Assembly: GCF_000513135.1 (NCBI RefSeq)
Contig: NZ_BAUV01000011.1
Location: 37,538 to 101,537, forward strand
From: Halalkalibacter akibai JCM 9157
GTDB taxonomy: Bacteria; Bacillota; Bacilli; Bacillales; Bacillaceae_D
Reading direction: 5' to 3'
DNA: 64,000 nt
The first letter of the stretch is position 1; each line of letters begins with the position of its first letter. This document shows, in pieces, positions 8,890 through 17,617 of the stretch. The position numbers and the translations under genes are program-made. The notes beneath the pieces were generated by a model. It ran no database searches. It saw only the letters and a list, made by a program, of their open reading frames with translations, and was not told the DNA's origin.

Positions 8890-9945
8890 ATGAACATTAC
8901 TAAAGAGAATTTCGGTGAATTAAACGGTGATACGGTCACCGCATATCGACTAATAAATGATCATGGGATGCAAGTAAGTTGCATCGATTATGGCTGCACG
9001 ATAACTGAAATTAATGTACCAGATCAGACAGGAAACATTGAAAATGTAGTGCTAGGCTTTGACACAGTTGAAGAATATAAGAATCACTCTCCATTTTTTG
9101 GTTGTATTGTTGGTCGAGTAGCTGGTCGTATTGGTCAAGCAGAATTTGATTTAGATGGAAAGAACTATAAATTACTGAAAAACGACGGGGACAATCATCT
9201 TCACGGAGGTCTTCATGGCTTTGACAAGGTAATCTGGGATGCAACTGTGGAAGAAACAGCTGATGAGGTAAAACTGATCTTTACACATGTTAGTCCTGAT
9301 GGAGATGAAGGTTATCCTGGTAATGTAAACCTTACCGTTACGTATAGTTTAAATAACAATAATACGTTTCAGATTTCATATGAAGCGACAACTGATCAAA
9401 AGACACTACTTAATCTTACGAATCATTCCTATTTCAATCTGAGCGGGAATTTGAAAACGGATATTCTTGATCATGAATTAACTTTAAAAAGTGATCAGTT
9501 TGTAGAATTAAGTGATGCGTTGATTCCAACTGGGCACCTTTTAGATGTTGAAGCAACAGCCTTTGATTTTAGACTAGGAAGAAAAATAAAAGACGGTGTA
9601 ACGTCTGAACACCCACAAAATAAACTTGTTGGTGGAGGGTATGATCATCCTCTTCTGTTATCAGCTAATCATCAAGAGGAAATCAGCTTAATTGATTTTT
9701 CTAATGGCAGGAAATTAGTCATTGAAACAGATGAGCCAGCTGTTGTTTTATATACATCTAATATGATGGGAGATAACTTTAACATTAGAGGTGTACAGGC
9801 AAGAAAATATTTGGGAGTATGTCTTGAAACTCAACATCATCCTGACGCCATTAATCATCCGGAATTTCCGACAATAGTATTGGCACCAGGTGAAGTTTAT
9901 CAAACAAAAACAAGCTATTCATTTAGCGTACTTAAAGGAGAATAA
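8890..9945 (+). CDS. galM: aldose 1-epimerase (mutarotase)
   Basis: A 351-residue galactose mutarotase-fold protein that interconverts alpha and beta anomers of free aldoses. Motifs: [24 protein letters not shown] and [12 protein letters not shown] with the two conserved His residues, and [17 protein letters not shown] carrying the catalytic Glu. There is no signal peptide, so it acts in the cytosol. AAGGAG lies seven bases before the ATG. Only four bases separate it from the transaldolase gene, which implies co-translation. In this locus it probably supplies the xylose anomer that XylA uses; galactose or arabinose activity is also possible. Confidence 0.92.
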   Translation: MNITKENFGELNGDTVTAYRLINDHGMQVSCIDYGCTITEINVPDQTGNIENVVLGFDTVEEYKNHSPFFGCIVGRVAGRIGQAEFDLDGKNYKLLKNDGDNHLHGGLHGFDKVIWDATVEETADEVKLIFTHVSPDGDEGYPGNVNLTVTYSLNNNNTFQISYEATTDQKTLLNLTNHSYFNLSGNLKTDILDHELTLKSDQFVELSDALIPTGHLLDVEATAFDFRLGRKIKDGVTSEHPQNKLVGGGYDHPLLLSANHQEEISLIDFSNGRKLVIETDEPAVVLYTSNMMGDNFNIRGVQARKYLGVCLETQHHPDAINHPEFPTIVLAPGEVYQTKTSYSFSVLKGE

Positions 9946-9949
9946 TTAC

Positions 9950-10609
9950 ATGAAAATTTTTATTGATACAGCAAATGTAGTGGATATTCAAAAAGCACAT
10001 GACTTAGGAATTCTTTCAGGTGTTACAACAAATCCTTCTTTAGTTGCTAAAGAAGGAGTCGATTTTAAAGACCGTATTAGAGAAATTTGTACAATTACAG
10101 GTGAATCAGTAAGTGCTGAAGTTATTTCTTTAGTGGCAGAAGAGATGATTGCTGAAGGAAGAGAGTTAGCGGCGATCGCGCCAAATGTAACAGTTAAAGT
10201 ACCAATGACAACAGAAGGTTTAAAGGCAGTAAAGGCTTTTTCTGAGTTAAATATCAAGACAAACGTGACTTTAATATTCTCTGCAAACCAAGCTTTACTA
10301 GCTGCCCGTGCTGGTGCAACTTATGTATCTCCGTTTTTAGGAAGATTAGATGACATTGGTCATGATGGAATTGAATTAATTGAAACGATTCGTTCAATGT
10401 TTGATTTACATCAAATTAAAACAGAAATTATTGCTGCTTCCATTCGTCATCCGTTGCATGTACAACAAGCTACTTTAGCAGGAGCAGATATCGGAACAAT
10501 GCCTTACAGCGTTATCGAGCAAATGACTAAACATCCGTTAACAGACAGTGGTATTGCAAAGTTTTTGGAAGATTGGGAGAAAGCTAGTCTTGAAAAAGTG
10601 AACAGCTAA
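9950..10609 (+). CDS. tal: transaldolase, fructose-6-phosphate aldolase-like (TalC/MipB type)
   Basis: A 219-residue short transaldolase. The ATG at 9950 follows AAAGGAG; a longer frame from 9890 overlaps galM and is not the start. It begins [14 protein letters not shown] and has [13 protein letters not shown], the Schiff-base Lys in VTVKVPMT near residue 84, and [31 protein letters not shown]. It moves a dihydroxyacetone unit from sedoheptulose 7-phosphate to glyceraldehyde 3-phosphate; some members are fructose-6-phosphate aldolases. As last gene of the locus it completes, with tkt, the route from xylulose 5-phosphate to glycolysis. Confidence 0.93.
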   Translation: MKIFIDTANVVDIQKAHDLGILSGVTTNPSLVAKEGVDFKDRIREICTITGESVSAEVISLVAEEMIAEGRELAAIAPNVTVKVPMTTEGLKAVKAFSELNIKTNVTLIFSANQALLAARAGATYVSPFLGRLDDIGHDGIELIETIRSMFDLHQIKTEIIAASIRHPLHVQQATLAGADIGTMPYSVIEQMTKHPLTDSGIAKFLEDWEKASLEKVNS

Positions 10610-10626
10610 TTTAAAGTAAATCAAAG

Positions 10627-10667
10627 GAACTGCTTAAGAGATTATTTTTAAGCAGTTCTTTTTTTAT
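10627..10667 (+). terminator. intrinsic terminator ending the pentose locus
   Basis: GAACTGCTTA (10627-10636) / TAAGCAGTTC (10649-10658) followed by eight T residues. Confidence 0.88.
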
Positions 10668-10752
10668 TTATGATGTAATAAATACTAACGTACAAGCTGA
10701 TTTCTATGATATGTTTACAATATAATTGTAATTATTTAACAGGGGTGATCAA

Positions 10753-11990
10753 ATGCAAACACAAAAATTACTTGTAAATGGGGAACGTCTGAAAAAAGAA
10801 CTAGAAACCTTTGCAAACTTTGGTCGTACACCAAACAATGGAGTCACAAGACTTGCATTGTCAGAAGAAGACCGTTTAGCTAGGGATTATTTTTGTAAGT
10901 GCTGCGATCAATTGGGAATGAACGTTAAAGTAGATGATATGGGCTCTATTTGGGCTACGTTACCTGGGGTTGAAGATAAACCACCAATTGTTATAGGCTC
11001 CCACCTTGATACCGTAAAAAAAGGTGGTAGGTTCGACGGCGTATTAGGTGTATTGGCAGGATTAGAAGTGGTTCGAACGCTTGTAGATCATAATATTAAA
11101 CCGCGCATTCCCATTACCATTGTTAATATTACAAATGAAGAAGGAGCAAGATTTGAACCTTCTATGATGGCCTCTGGTGTTATTTCGGGCAAGTTCAACA
11201 AGGAAGTAATGATGAGAAAACAAGACAAAGATGGCGTTACTTTTGAAGAGGCATTAAACGAGATTAATTATGCAGGAGATATTCGAAATCGTTGTGAAGA
11301 GGGCACAGCTTCTTAGAGCTCCACATTGAGCAAGGCCCAGTTTTGGAAAGTGAGAATCTAACTATCGGCGTAGTAGAAGCGGTCATGGGAATGGTTTGTT
11401 ATGAAATAGAAATTAGTGGTGAATCAAATCATGCAGGAACAACCCCGATGGGAATGAGGAAAGATGCTCTCTTTGCGATGAATGACTTTCTTCAATCTAT
11501 TAGACCTGAGTTTAGTAAGTTAGATAAAGAGCTTGTCTTTACTGTTGGACGTGTAGATGTTAAACCGAACATTCATACAGTCATCCCAAATAATGTTGTA
11601 TTTTCTCTAGAAGCAAGACATAAAGATGAAGGTGTTATAAACGAAGTTGAAAACATAATTGCGGAGCAAGCAAAAAAGGTCATTGACCAAGGAGACTGTG
11701 ACGTGAAACTAACGAAAATGTGGGCACGCGATACAGTATGGTTTGACAATGAATTAGTGCGTTTAGTAGAACAATCGACTCAAACATTAGGTTATTCGTA
11801 TAAAAAGATGATCAGTGGTGCAGGACATGATGCTCAATTTATGAATCGAATCATTCCATCAGTTATGATATTTGCGCCAAGTAAAAATGGGAAAAGTCAT
11901 TGTGAGGAAGAAGAGACAACGTGGCTAGAGTGTGAACAAGGAGCAAATGTCTTATTAGAGACTGTCCTTACGATGATAAAAGAAAAATAG
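10753..11990 (+). pseudogene. M20-family amidohydrolase (N-carbamoyl-L-amino acid hydrolase / allantoate amidohydrolase type), frameshifted
   Basis: Two adjoining frames make one protein of about 412 residues. The first (10753-11316) carries IGSHLDTVKKGGRFDGVLGV with the zinc His and Asp, and NEEGARF with the metal Glu; the second continues LELHIEQGP, then ESNHAGTTPM and the C-terminal GAGHDAQFM and HCEEE zinc/substrate motifs. One T appears missing near 11310-11314: adding it turns the stop into AFLELHIEQGP, the family sequence. Such enzymes hydrolyse N-carbamoyl amino acids, allantoate or related amides in the cytosol; the exact substrate is unclear. Its own SD (AGGGGTG) and the terminator before it make it a single gene. 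Probably a sequencing error rather than a dead gene. Confidence 0.85.
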
Positions 11991-12142
11991 ATTAAAAGGT
12001 TTACAGAGGGGAAAATTGACTGTTATATAAGCTAGAGATGAGAGTGTTCCGGAGTGTAAGATTGTTGTGAGGATGTTTGAAAAGGTCAAAAATGAACCTT
12101 TCTTGCATTCTCTTTTTTATCTTTAAAAGGAGGAGATGCTCG

Positions 12143-12841
12143 ATGTTTACTGTAGTGTGCTGTACCAAAAGAGGGGACCATTTGGAAAATGTGTTAAATA
12201 ATTTTAACTCACAACGTTTTGACGATAAAGAGTTACTAATCATTTTAAATAATAATGAATTAGATTTACACTATTATGAAAATGTCACAGATGGTAACGA
12301 TCAAATAAGGGTGTATCAATTAGATGAAAAAGTAAGTTTAGGTGAGAGTTTAAATTTTGCAGTTAAACGAGCTAAGAAAAGATATATTGCTAAATTTGAT
12401 GACGATGACTATTATAGTCCTAAGTATTTACAAGAAGCTTCGGACGTGATTACAGCAACGAAAGCGAAGGTAGTAGGAAAAGCTAGTGTATATATTTATT
12501 ATAAAGATGATCACACGATAGGTGTACTTAATGAGGGGAAGGAAAACATGTACATACACAAGCCTTTCTTTTTAATGGGGAGTACATTAATAATGGAGAA
12601 GACATTACTTCATCGTTTTCCATTTTCAAACGTGAATTTAGGAGAGGATTTAGACATTCAACAAAGGTGGTACGAAAATCACATTTCAATGTATTCAGGT
12701 TCAAAGCATCACTATGCGTATATTCGATATGAGGATTTAGCGCATCATACGTCTGATGCTTCAAGTGCCAGATTAAAAAAGCATTGTAGTCACTTAGTAA
12801 AGGTGAATTCTTTCAAAAAATATGTAGAATATAATTCTTAA
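12143..12841 (+). CDS. GT-A fold glycosyltransferase (family 2-like)
   Basis: A 232-residue protein; the ATG at 12143 follows AAAGGAGGAG, and the upstream in-frame extension has no binding site. It starts MFTVVCCTKRGDHLENVLNNFNSQ, typical of the nucleotide-binding strand of family 2 transferases, and has the metal/nucleotide-sugar DXD in AKFDDDDYY (residues 86-89), then EDLDIQQRW, a possible catalytic-base region. No membrane segment. It is convergent with a coat-like protein at 12935. Bacillus spore coats are glycosylated by short GT-A enzymes of this kind, so a spore-surface role is possible; the sugar and acceptor are unknown. Confidence 0.75.
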   Translation: MFTVVCCTKRGDHLENVLNNFNSQRFDDKELLIILNNNELDLHYYENVTDGNDQIRVYQLDEKVSLGESLNFAVKRAKKRYIAKFDDDDYYSPKYLQEASDVITATKAKVVGKASVYIYYKDDHTIGVLNEGKENMYIHKPFFLMGSTLIMEKTLLHRFPFSNVNLGEDLDIQQRWYENHISMYSGSKHHYAYIRYEDLAHHTSDASSARLKKHCSHLVKVNSFKKYVEYNS

Positions 12842-12934
12842 TGTAAGGATCTGTACCCAAAAGCGTACATATTAAATGATGATGTGAAGTCTAATATGGG
12901 ATCGCTTAGAGTGGGAACAGACCCTTTGTTATGC

Positions 12935-13582
12935 TTAAACGAACTTAGAGATACTCTCAATTCTCTCACAATTAATGATGGTCTTTAAAGCTGGTTGTGC
13001 AGGTGAGATCATTGCTGGTTGAGATAAGACAACACAGCCATCTTTTTTTATTTCTGTGATTGTTCCTGATAATGTATCTCCCGAATTTGTTCTAAGAGTT
13101 ACACGTTTTCCCTCAAATTTTTTAAGCATTTTGCAAATACAATCGTTATCAGATTTTAAGTGCTTAAGTTTTTTGAGGTGTTTTAGATCATCTAAGTCAT
13201 CAAGTTTTTCGAGATCTTTTAAATACTTAAGCTTTTTCAGATATTTTAAGTCTTTAAGATCTTTCTCTTTTTTCTCCTTATCCTTACATTTGGGTTTACT
13301 TGGTAGTTTAGGAGCTATAGGAAATTCAGGCTTTTTTACCTCTTTATCATCAAAAGGATACTTGGGCTCAATCGGTTTTAAATTTGGGCAATCAATTTCA
13401 GATTTATCCAACTCATCTTTTTCTTCAATTTTGCCTTTGTTATGATCGTTTTTTCGTTTTTGAAATTTTTTCAAACAAAGCTCAGTAAACTTCTCATGAA
13501 AATCAAATTCTGTTTCAGTTTCTAAGTCAAGTTCAAGATCCAGTCCTAAGTCAAAATCAAACTCAATTTTTTTCTTAGTCAT
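12935..13582 (-). CDS. Asp/Lys repeat protein with C-terminal Sm-like (DUF2642-type) domain, spore-coat-like
   Basis: A 215-residue protein with SD AAAGGAGGG. Residues 1-30 are acidic alternating Asp/Glu/Leu/Phe; a Lys/Pro-rich linker follows; residues about 105-145 are a heptad-like repeat of DLKxLKKLKxLK units; the last 65 residues (MLKKFEGKRVTLRTNSGDTLSGTITEIKKDGCVVLSQPA...) look like a small beta-barrel such as is found in Bacillus spore coat proteins. No signal peptide. It is convergent with the glycosyltransferase. I infer a spore coat or exosporium structural protein. The plus-strand frame opposite the repeat is a shadow. Confidence 0.6.
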   Translation of the reverse strand: MTKKKIEFDFDLGLDLELDLETETEFDFHEKFTELCLKKFQKRKNDHNKGKIEEKDELDKSEIDCPNLKPIEPKYPFDDKEVKKPEFPIAPKLPSKPKCKDKEKKEKDLKDLKYLKKLKYLKDLEKLDDLDDLKHLKKLKHLKSDNDCICKMLKKFEGKRVTLRTNSGDTLSGTITEIKKDGCVVLSQPAMISPAQPALKTIINCERIESISKFV

Positions 13583-13659
13583 TTTATCCCTCCTTTCACT
13601 GTCCTCAAAAATAGCTTATTCTAAATTCTGTTTAGTGGAAGGGTAAATGTCCTTGATTT

Positions 13660-13682
13660 AATCACCTATTTTATAGGTGATT
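13660..13682. repeat. perfect 10-bp inverted repeat in the 13.6-13.9 kb intergenic region
   Basis: AATCACCTAT and ATAGGTGATT are separated by TTT. It lies 78 bases before the coat-like gene on its upstream side and about 150 bases before the fhuF promoter. A loose T-rich stretch follows on the plus strand. It could be an operator or a terminator of an unseen transcript. The rest of the 330-base gap holds only the fhuF promoter region. Confidence 0.5.
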
Positions 13683-13834
13683 GCTTATTTTTTATAAGGC
13701 TGATTTCGGGATGATTATGTGTTAGAAGGGTAGTTTTCTTCCATTCCGTTAATCCACCTGTATTGCGCGGAGACAAACAGACTTTTCCTACCTTTAGAGG
13801 AAAGAAGTCAACTTAAAAATTTGGTTCAAAAACG

Positions 13835-13878
13835 TTGAAGTTATAATCAGAAAAGTTTATACTTGATAAAGATTATCA
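13835..13878 (+). promoter_or_regulatory. promoter and Fur box of the fhuF-like gene
   Basis: TTGAAG (13835-13840) and TATACT (13858-13863) are 17 bases apart. Directly downstream, TGATAAAGATTATCA (13864-13878) matches the Bacillus Fur core TGATAATNATTATCA in all but one defined position. Fur with Fe2+ bound at the start point would repress. Confidence 0.78.
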
Positions 13879-13912
13879 TTATTAGTGGGGATGGAATAAC
13901 TTTTGAGCATAA

Positions 13913-14759
13913 TTGTCAGATTATAATTTGACTGTTTTGCCTTCTTTAGGAGGACGTATAAAAGTGGATAGACCATCATATGAAGATTTATTGGAGCGAC
14001 ATTTTAACCTTTCGAGTATAGATAAAGAACATGTCTACAAAGAAATTAAATTAATAACTTTTTTTCATGCAGATAAATCTCAGCAGTTCTTACATGAGTA
14101 TGCTAAACAAATTAAAGCAAAAGAACCACAAGTCCCAGCAACATACTTTTTCAGTATGTTTGGATTGACAGTTTCTTCATTTCTAGCGATGTTAGCTTTA
14201 AAAAAAGTTGTAGTTCCTATATCACTTGAAACTATTTCTGCACAGTTGTATCGGAACGAAACTTATAAAATTAATACAATAGCGCTAAGGTTACATAGTA
14301 ATGATTGGAAAGATGGAGAGTAGGGAGTGGAGAAGACAGGAAATTTCTTTATTGTTCACGTCAACGGTTACTCCTTTATTAGACTGTATCTCAGATCAAG
14401 TTCAAATCCGCCCAAGAGAATTATGGGGACAACTTTTGAATGGACTGGAATACGGAAAAACAATTGCGATCCAATTAGCAGAAACAGCGGATGAAAGGCA
14501 AGCGATAAACGATGATTTTCACTGGCTAACTAAGCAAGCTAGTCATGATCTTTTTAATAGTTTGAAAAATCGGTTAGACTTCCCATTAAAAGAAATTGAA
14601 AATCCATCCGTTCCGGGACAGATGCAGCGAATGAAGGCAACTTGTTGTTTGTATTATCAGACAGAAGGATCAAAAGGAAAATGTTATACATGTCCTAGAA
14701 TGTCAGTAAAAGAAAGAGAAATCAGAAAAAAGGAGATCGTTGCTGAGGTCACTCAGTAA
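13913..14759 (+). pseudogene. FhuF-family siderophore-iron reductase, apparently frameshifted
   Basis: The C-terminal half ends in CCLYYQTEGSKGKCYTCPRM, the C-C-x10-C-x2-C cluster of FhuF-type [2Fe-2S] ferric-siderophore reductases. The first frame (13913-14323) supplies about 130 N-terminal residues and the second (from 14301) the rest; together they give the normal size of about 280. Dropping one A from AAA at 14309-14311 joins them. Two overlapping genes are less likely, as the second has no convincing SD. The start is uncertain: TTG at 13913 has a poorly placed GGGG 22 bases upstream. The enzyme would release iron from imported siderophores; the Fur box fits. Confidence 0.72.
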
Positions 14760-14774
14760 GCGACCTCCTTTTTT
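14745..14774 (+). terminator. intrinsic terminator after fhuF-like gene
   Basis: GAGGTC (14745-14750) / GACCTC (14762-14767) followed by CTTTTTT; the loop contains the stop codon. The convergent gene ends at 14782. Confidence 0.7.
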
Positions 14775-14781
14775 GATGCAT

Positions 14782-15324
14782 CTACCTAGATTTTTTCAGA
14801 TCTTGACCTTGTGTTCTTCCGTGATAATAGGCTTTTTCTTCATTCTGAGCATTTTCCTTGGCAGTTAGTTTTGTTGGACTCACTTTATACAAAACAACCG
14901 GACTTCCTAGGGAAGAACGGTATCGTTCTACATATTTTTCAGCTAAGGGAGTTGGGTAGTAACCTGGAACATATTTTTCAAGCATGACCTGTAAAGCTTT
15001 AGTTGCTTCTTTTAAATTGTTTACTTCCTTCGCTTCACCAAAAATCATCACACTAAAGAAACTAGTATCTGTATTGGCTGGTTGTGGATCTACTAACGTT
15101 CCGTATTCTTCACACACGGTAAAGCAAATACTCGGATGCTCGTTTATTAACTCTATTTTTCTACCTTCGTTAGCGCAATGAAAATAAAGCGTCCCCTCAT
15201 ACCAAATGTAATTTAACGGAACTACGTATGCTTCATTTGAAAAACCTAAAAAACCAATGCGAGTCAAAGTTAAAAATTGATTAATTCTCTCTTGATCATG
15301 ACAAGCCATCATACTTCTTCTCAT
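14782..15324 (-). CDS. pyridoxamine 5'-phosphate oxidase-like (NimA-type) flavoprotein
   Basis: A 180-residue FMN split-barrel protein: it begins MRRSMMACHDQERINQFL and continues RIGFLGFSNEAYVVPLNYIWYEGTLYFHCANEGRKIELI, the pattern of the NimA/general-stress PNPOx-like subgroup that binds FMN or F420. Such proteins reduce nitro compounds or other small substrates; the true substrate is unknown. The last 25 residues are charged and low in conservation. SD GAGGTGG precedes the ATG. It is divergent from a MocR regulator whose other neighbour is also a split-barrel protein, so MocR may control both. Confidence 0.82.
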   Translation of the reverse strand: MRRSMMACHDQERINQFLTLTRIGFLGFSNEAYVVPLNYIWYEGTLYFHCANEGRKIELINEHPSICFTVCEEYGTLVDPQPANTDTSFFSVMIFGEAKEVNNLKEATKALQVMLEKYVPGYYPTPLAEKYVERYRSSLGSPVVLYKVSPTKLTAKENAQNEEKAYYHGRTQGQDLKKSR

Positions 15325-15447
15325 TTCTCCACCTCATTTTTATCTTGTTCACAGTTGACTGAATATGCTAAGTTTATGTTGTATTTAACCAGTTAAAAAG
15401 TGACAGTTTTCATTTTTTTAATGGGGACAGTTTGAAAGGAGAACCTA

Positions 15448-16857
15448 TTGTTTATATGTAGTCCGGTTTTCGAAGAAGGAAGAAGTCCTTATTATCTTCA
15501 ACTTTATCAATATATGAAAAAAGAAATAGTTGAAGGGAGACTATCAGCAACAGAAAAGCTTCCTTCTATTAGAGGATTATCTACTCACTTACATGTAAGT
15601 AAAAATACGGTAGAAGCTGCATATCAGCAACTTCTAGCAGAAGGGTATATTGAGAGCCAACCAAAGAAAGGTTATTTTGTTTCGCAGGTAGGTCCAAGTT
15701 TGTTTAAAACTATTCAAACCAAAGAGGAAAACAAATTCAGATTCAACCCATCAATAAATGTGCAAACTCAGCTTCCTTATGATTTTCATTATGGAAGCAT
15801 TGAGAGAAGTGCTTTTCCGATGAAGCAATGGAAAAAGTGGTCTAATTTAGCATATGAAATGGAAATGGGTGCTACACAGGCATATGGAGAAGCGCAAGGA
15901 GAACAGTCACTTAGGGAAGAAATAGCAAACTATCTTCTTCAAGCTAGAGGGATTAACTCAACTGCCGGACAAATATATATAACATCTGGAACTCAGCAAT
16001 CTATTAGTCTTTTATGTCAGAGTATATTAGCGAGCAATCAACAAGTAGCTTTTGAAGAACCGGGTTATAATGAAGCAAGGTTAATGTTCAAGAGTCATCA
16101 CTTTAGCATTCAACCTATTTCTCTTGAGCATGATGGCTTAAATGTAAAGGAATTAAATCAAACACAAGCAAAAATCGTTTATACAACTCCATCGCATCAA
16201 TTTCCTTGTGGAATGATCATGCCAATTAAAAAGCGATTAGAGCTTATCCAATGGGCAAATGAGACAGGGGGGATTGTGATTGAGGATGATTACGACGGTG
16301 AATATCGGTACAGAGGGAAACCGATTCCAGCGCTTAGGTCATTAAGCGACGAAATCATTTATTTAGGAACCTTTTCAAAAATGCTCCTGCCTTCTTTACG
16401 GATAAGTTTCGCTGTTTTACCTCCAAGAATGTTAGAAAAGCTTCAGACTTTGAATCAAACAGTCCCAAGAGTCATTCAAAATACAATGTCTCTCTTTATG
16501 AAAGAAGGAGATTGGGAGAGGCATGTTAGAAGAATGAAAACACTTTATCAAAAAAAACACGATTTGCTTATTCACTCTATCGAAGAGCACTTAGGGGAAT
16601 CTGTAAAAATAGTAGGAAGTGATTCTGGGCTACATCTATTATTAGAAGTACATTCAAATGATACAGAACAGCAACTAATTGATAAAGCTGCAGAAAATGG
16701 GGTCAAGGTTTATCCGACCCATTTATATTGGTCTGACCCTAGGAAGGTTCATCAGAAACTAATTATGATTGGCTTTGGTAATATTGAAAACGAAAAAATA
16801 AATAAAGGTATTTTGAAATTACAAGAAGCATGGTTCGGATTAAGAGAGGATGGGTAA
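15448..16857 (+). CDS. MocR-type GntR regulator with aminotransferase domain
   Basis: A 469-residue PLP-dependent regulator. Start TTG at 15448 with GAAAGGAGAA five bases upstream. Residues 10-80 are a GntR winged helix (LPSIRGLSTHLHVSKNTVEAAYQQLLAEGYIES). From about residue 115 follows a fold-type I aminotransferase: YGEAQGEQSLREEIANYL, ITSGTQQSISL, EEPGYNEA, EDDYDGEYRY and the PLP Lys in LGTFSKMLLPSLRIS near residue 313. MocR proteins such as PdxR and GabR sense PLP or an amino compound. It is followed almost directly by a split-barrel flavoprotein gene and is divergent from another. Confidence 0.9.
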   Translation: MFICSPVFEEGRSPYYLQLYQYMKKEIVEGRLSATEKLPSIRGLSTHLHVSKNTVEAAYQQLLAEGYIESQPKKGYFVSQVGPSLFKTIQTKEENKFRFNPSINVQTQLPYDFHYGSIERSAFPMKQWKKWSNLAYEMEMGATQAYGEAQGEQSLREEIANYLLQARGINSTAGQIYITSGTQQSISLLCQSILASNQQVAFEEPGYNEARLMFKSHHFSIQPISLEHDGLNVKELNQTQAKIVYTTPSHQFPCGMIMPIKKRLELIQWANETGGIVIEDDYDGEYRYRGKPIPALRSLSDEIIYLGTFSKMLLPSLRISFAVLPPRMLEKLQTLNQTVPRVIQNTMSLFMKEGDWERHVRRMKTLYQKKHDLLIHSIEEHLGESVKIVGSDSGLHLLLEVHSNDTEQQLIDKAAENGVKVYPTHLYWSDPRKVHQKLIMIGFGNIENEKINKGILKLQEAWFGLREDG

Positions 16858-16858
16858 A

Positions 16859-17485
16859 ATGAAGCCTTTTAACGATAAAATTGAAACGGAAGAGGAATTA
16901 CAAAATTTATTGGGACAGCCTAGCGAGCTCGTTCGAAATAAAACGATTGACTTCCTTGATGACCATTGTAAGGATTTTATTTCGCGCTCACCGATCTTAT
17001 TTATGGCGACTGGGAATAAGCAGGGTAGTGATGTTTCGCCACGTGGGGATTATCCTGGGTTCGTCAAAATCTTAACTGAAAGATTCCTATTGATTCCAGA
17101 GCGTCCAGGTAACAAAAAAATGGACACGATGAGAAATATATTAGCGAACCCAAAAGTAGGTCTTATCTTTATCATTCCAGGTTTAGGTGAGACATTGAGG
17201 GTGAATGGAAAAGCTAGTTTAATCAAGGATAAGCACTTACTGGCGCAAATGTCTATTAAAGGAAAACAGCCACTTATTGCCATAGCAGTAGAGGTGGAAG
17301 AATGCTTCATTCACTGTGCCAAAGCATTTAAGCGCTCTAAATTATGGGATGTACATGAATGGCCCGAAAAGGAAACATTGCCACCAGTAGCTGAAATACT
17401 GAAGGCGCACGCAAAGATACCGGGTTTAACAACAGAAGAAATTACTAAGAATTTAAATGAGTCTTATACAAAGCGACTTTACTAA
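16859..17485 (+). CDS. pyridoxamine 5'-phosphate oxidase family protein (MSMEG_1061-type)
   Basis: A 208-residue FMN split-barrel protein. Two ATGs are close: 16850 overlaps the mocR stop and has the AGAGAGG directly against it, while 16859 sits nine bases away from that SD and is preferred. Motifs: FISRSPILFMATGNKQGSDVSPRGDYPGFVKIL, LLIPERPGNKKMDTMRNILANPKVGLIFIIPGLGETLRVNGKA and a C-terminal CAKAFKRSKLW. This subgroup is often next to or fused with regulators and has no firmly known substrate. Co-transcribed with mocR; a vitamin B6 link is possible but unproved. Confidence 0.83.
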   Translation: MKPFNDKIETEEELQNLLGQPSELVRNKTIDFLDDHCKDFISRSPILFMATGNKQGSDVSPRGDYPGFVKILTERFLLIPERPGNKKMDTMRNILANPKVGLIFIIPGLGETLRVNGKASLIKDKHLLAQMSIKGKQPLIAIAVEVEECFIHCAKAFKRSKLWDVHEWPEKETLPPVAEILKAHAKIPGLTTEEITKNLNESYTKRLY

Positions 17486-17548
17486 TGTATGGATGCAAGG
17501 GAATGGCTCATTTTCTGGTATAGTTATCATAGAGGTTAATAAATAGAA

Positions 17549-17593
17549 CTCCAACTTAAGGGTGAGAGGGAATTTTACCTTAAGTTGTTGGAG
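17549..17593 (+). promoter_or_regulatory. strong hairpin in the lytS leader
   Basis: CTCCAACTTAAGG (17549-17561) pairs with CCTTAAGTTGTTGGAG (17578-17593), leaving a three-base bulge. It ends 25 bases before the lytS start and next to the SD AGGAGG (17604-17609). With no T-tract it is more likely a leader RNA structure than a terminator. Confidence 0.5.
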
Positions 17594-17617
17594 GAGAAGA
17601 ATAGGAGGGATGATCTT

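Noticed and set aside
12845..12926. Imperfect 15-base inverted repeat (AAGGATCTGTACCCA / TGGGAACAGACCCTT) with a 52-base loop
   Set aside because: Two mismatches and a long loop between convergent genes; it could be chance or a weak terminator.
13056..13445. 129-codon plus-strand frame rich in Ser and Phe
   Set aside because: Antisense of the Asp/Lys repeat gene; Lys-rich codons read backward give Phe and Leu. No SD.
14301..14759. Separate gene for the C-terminal part of the FhuF-like protein
   Set aside because: The upstream frame supplies the missing N-terminal part, and the inner ATG has no convincing SD; a frameshift explains it better.
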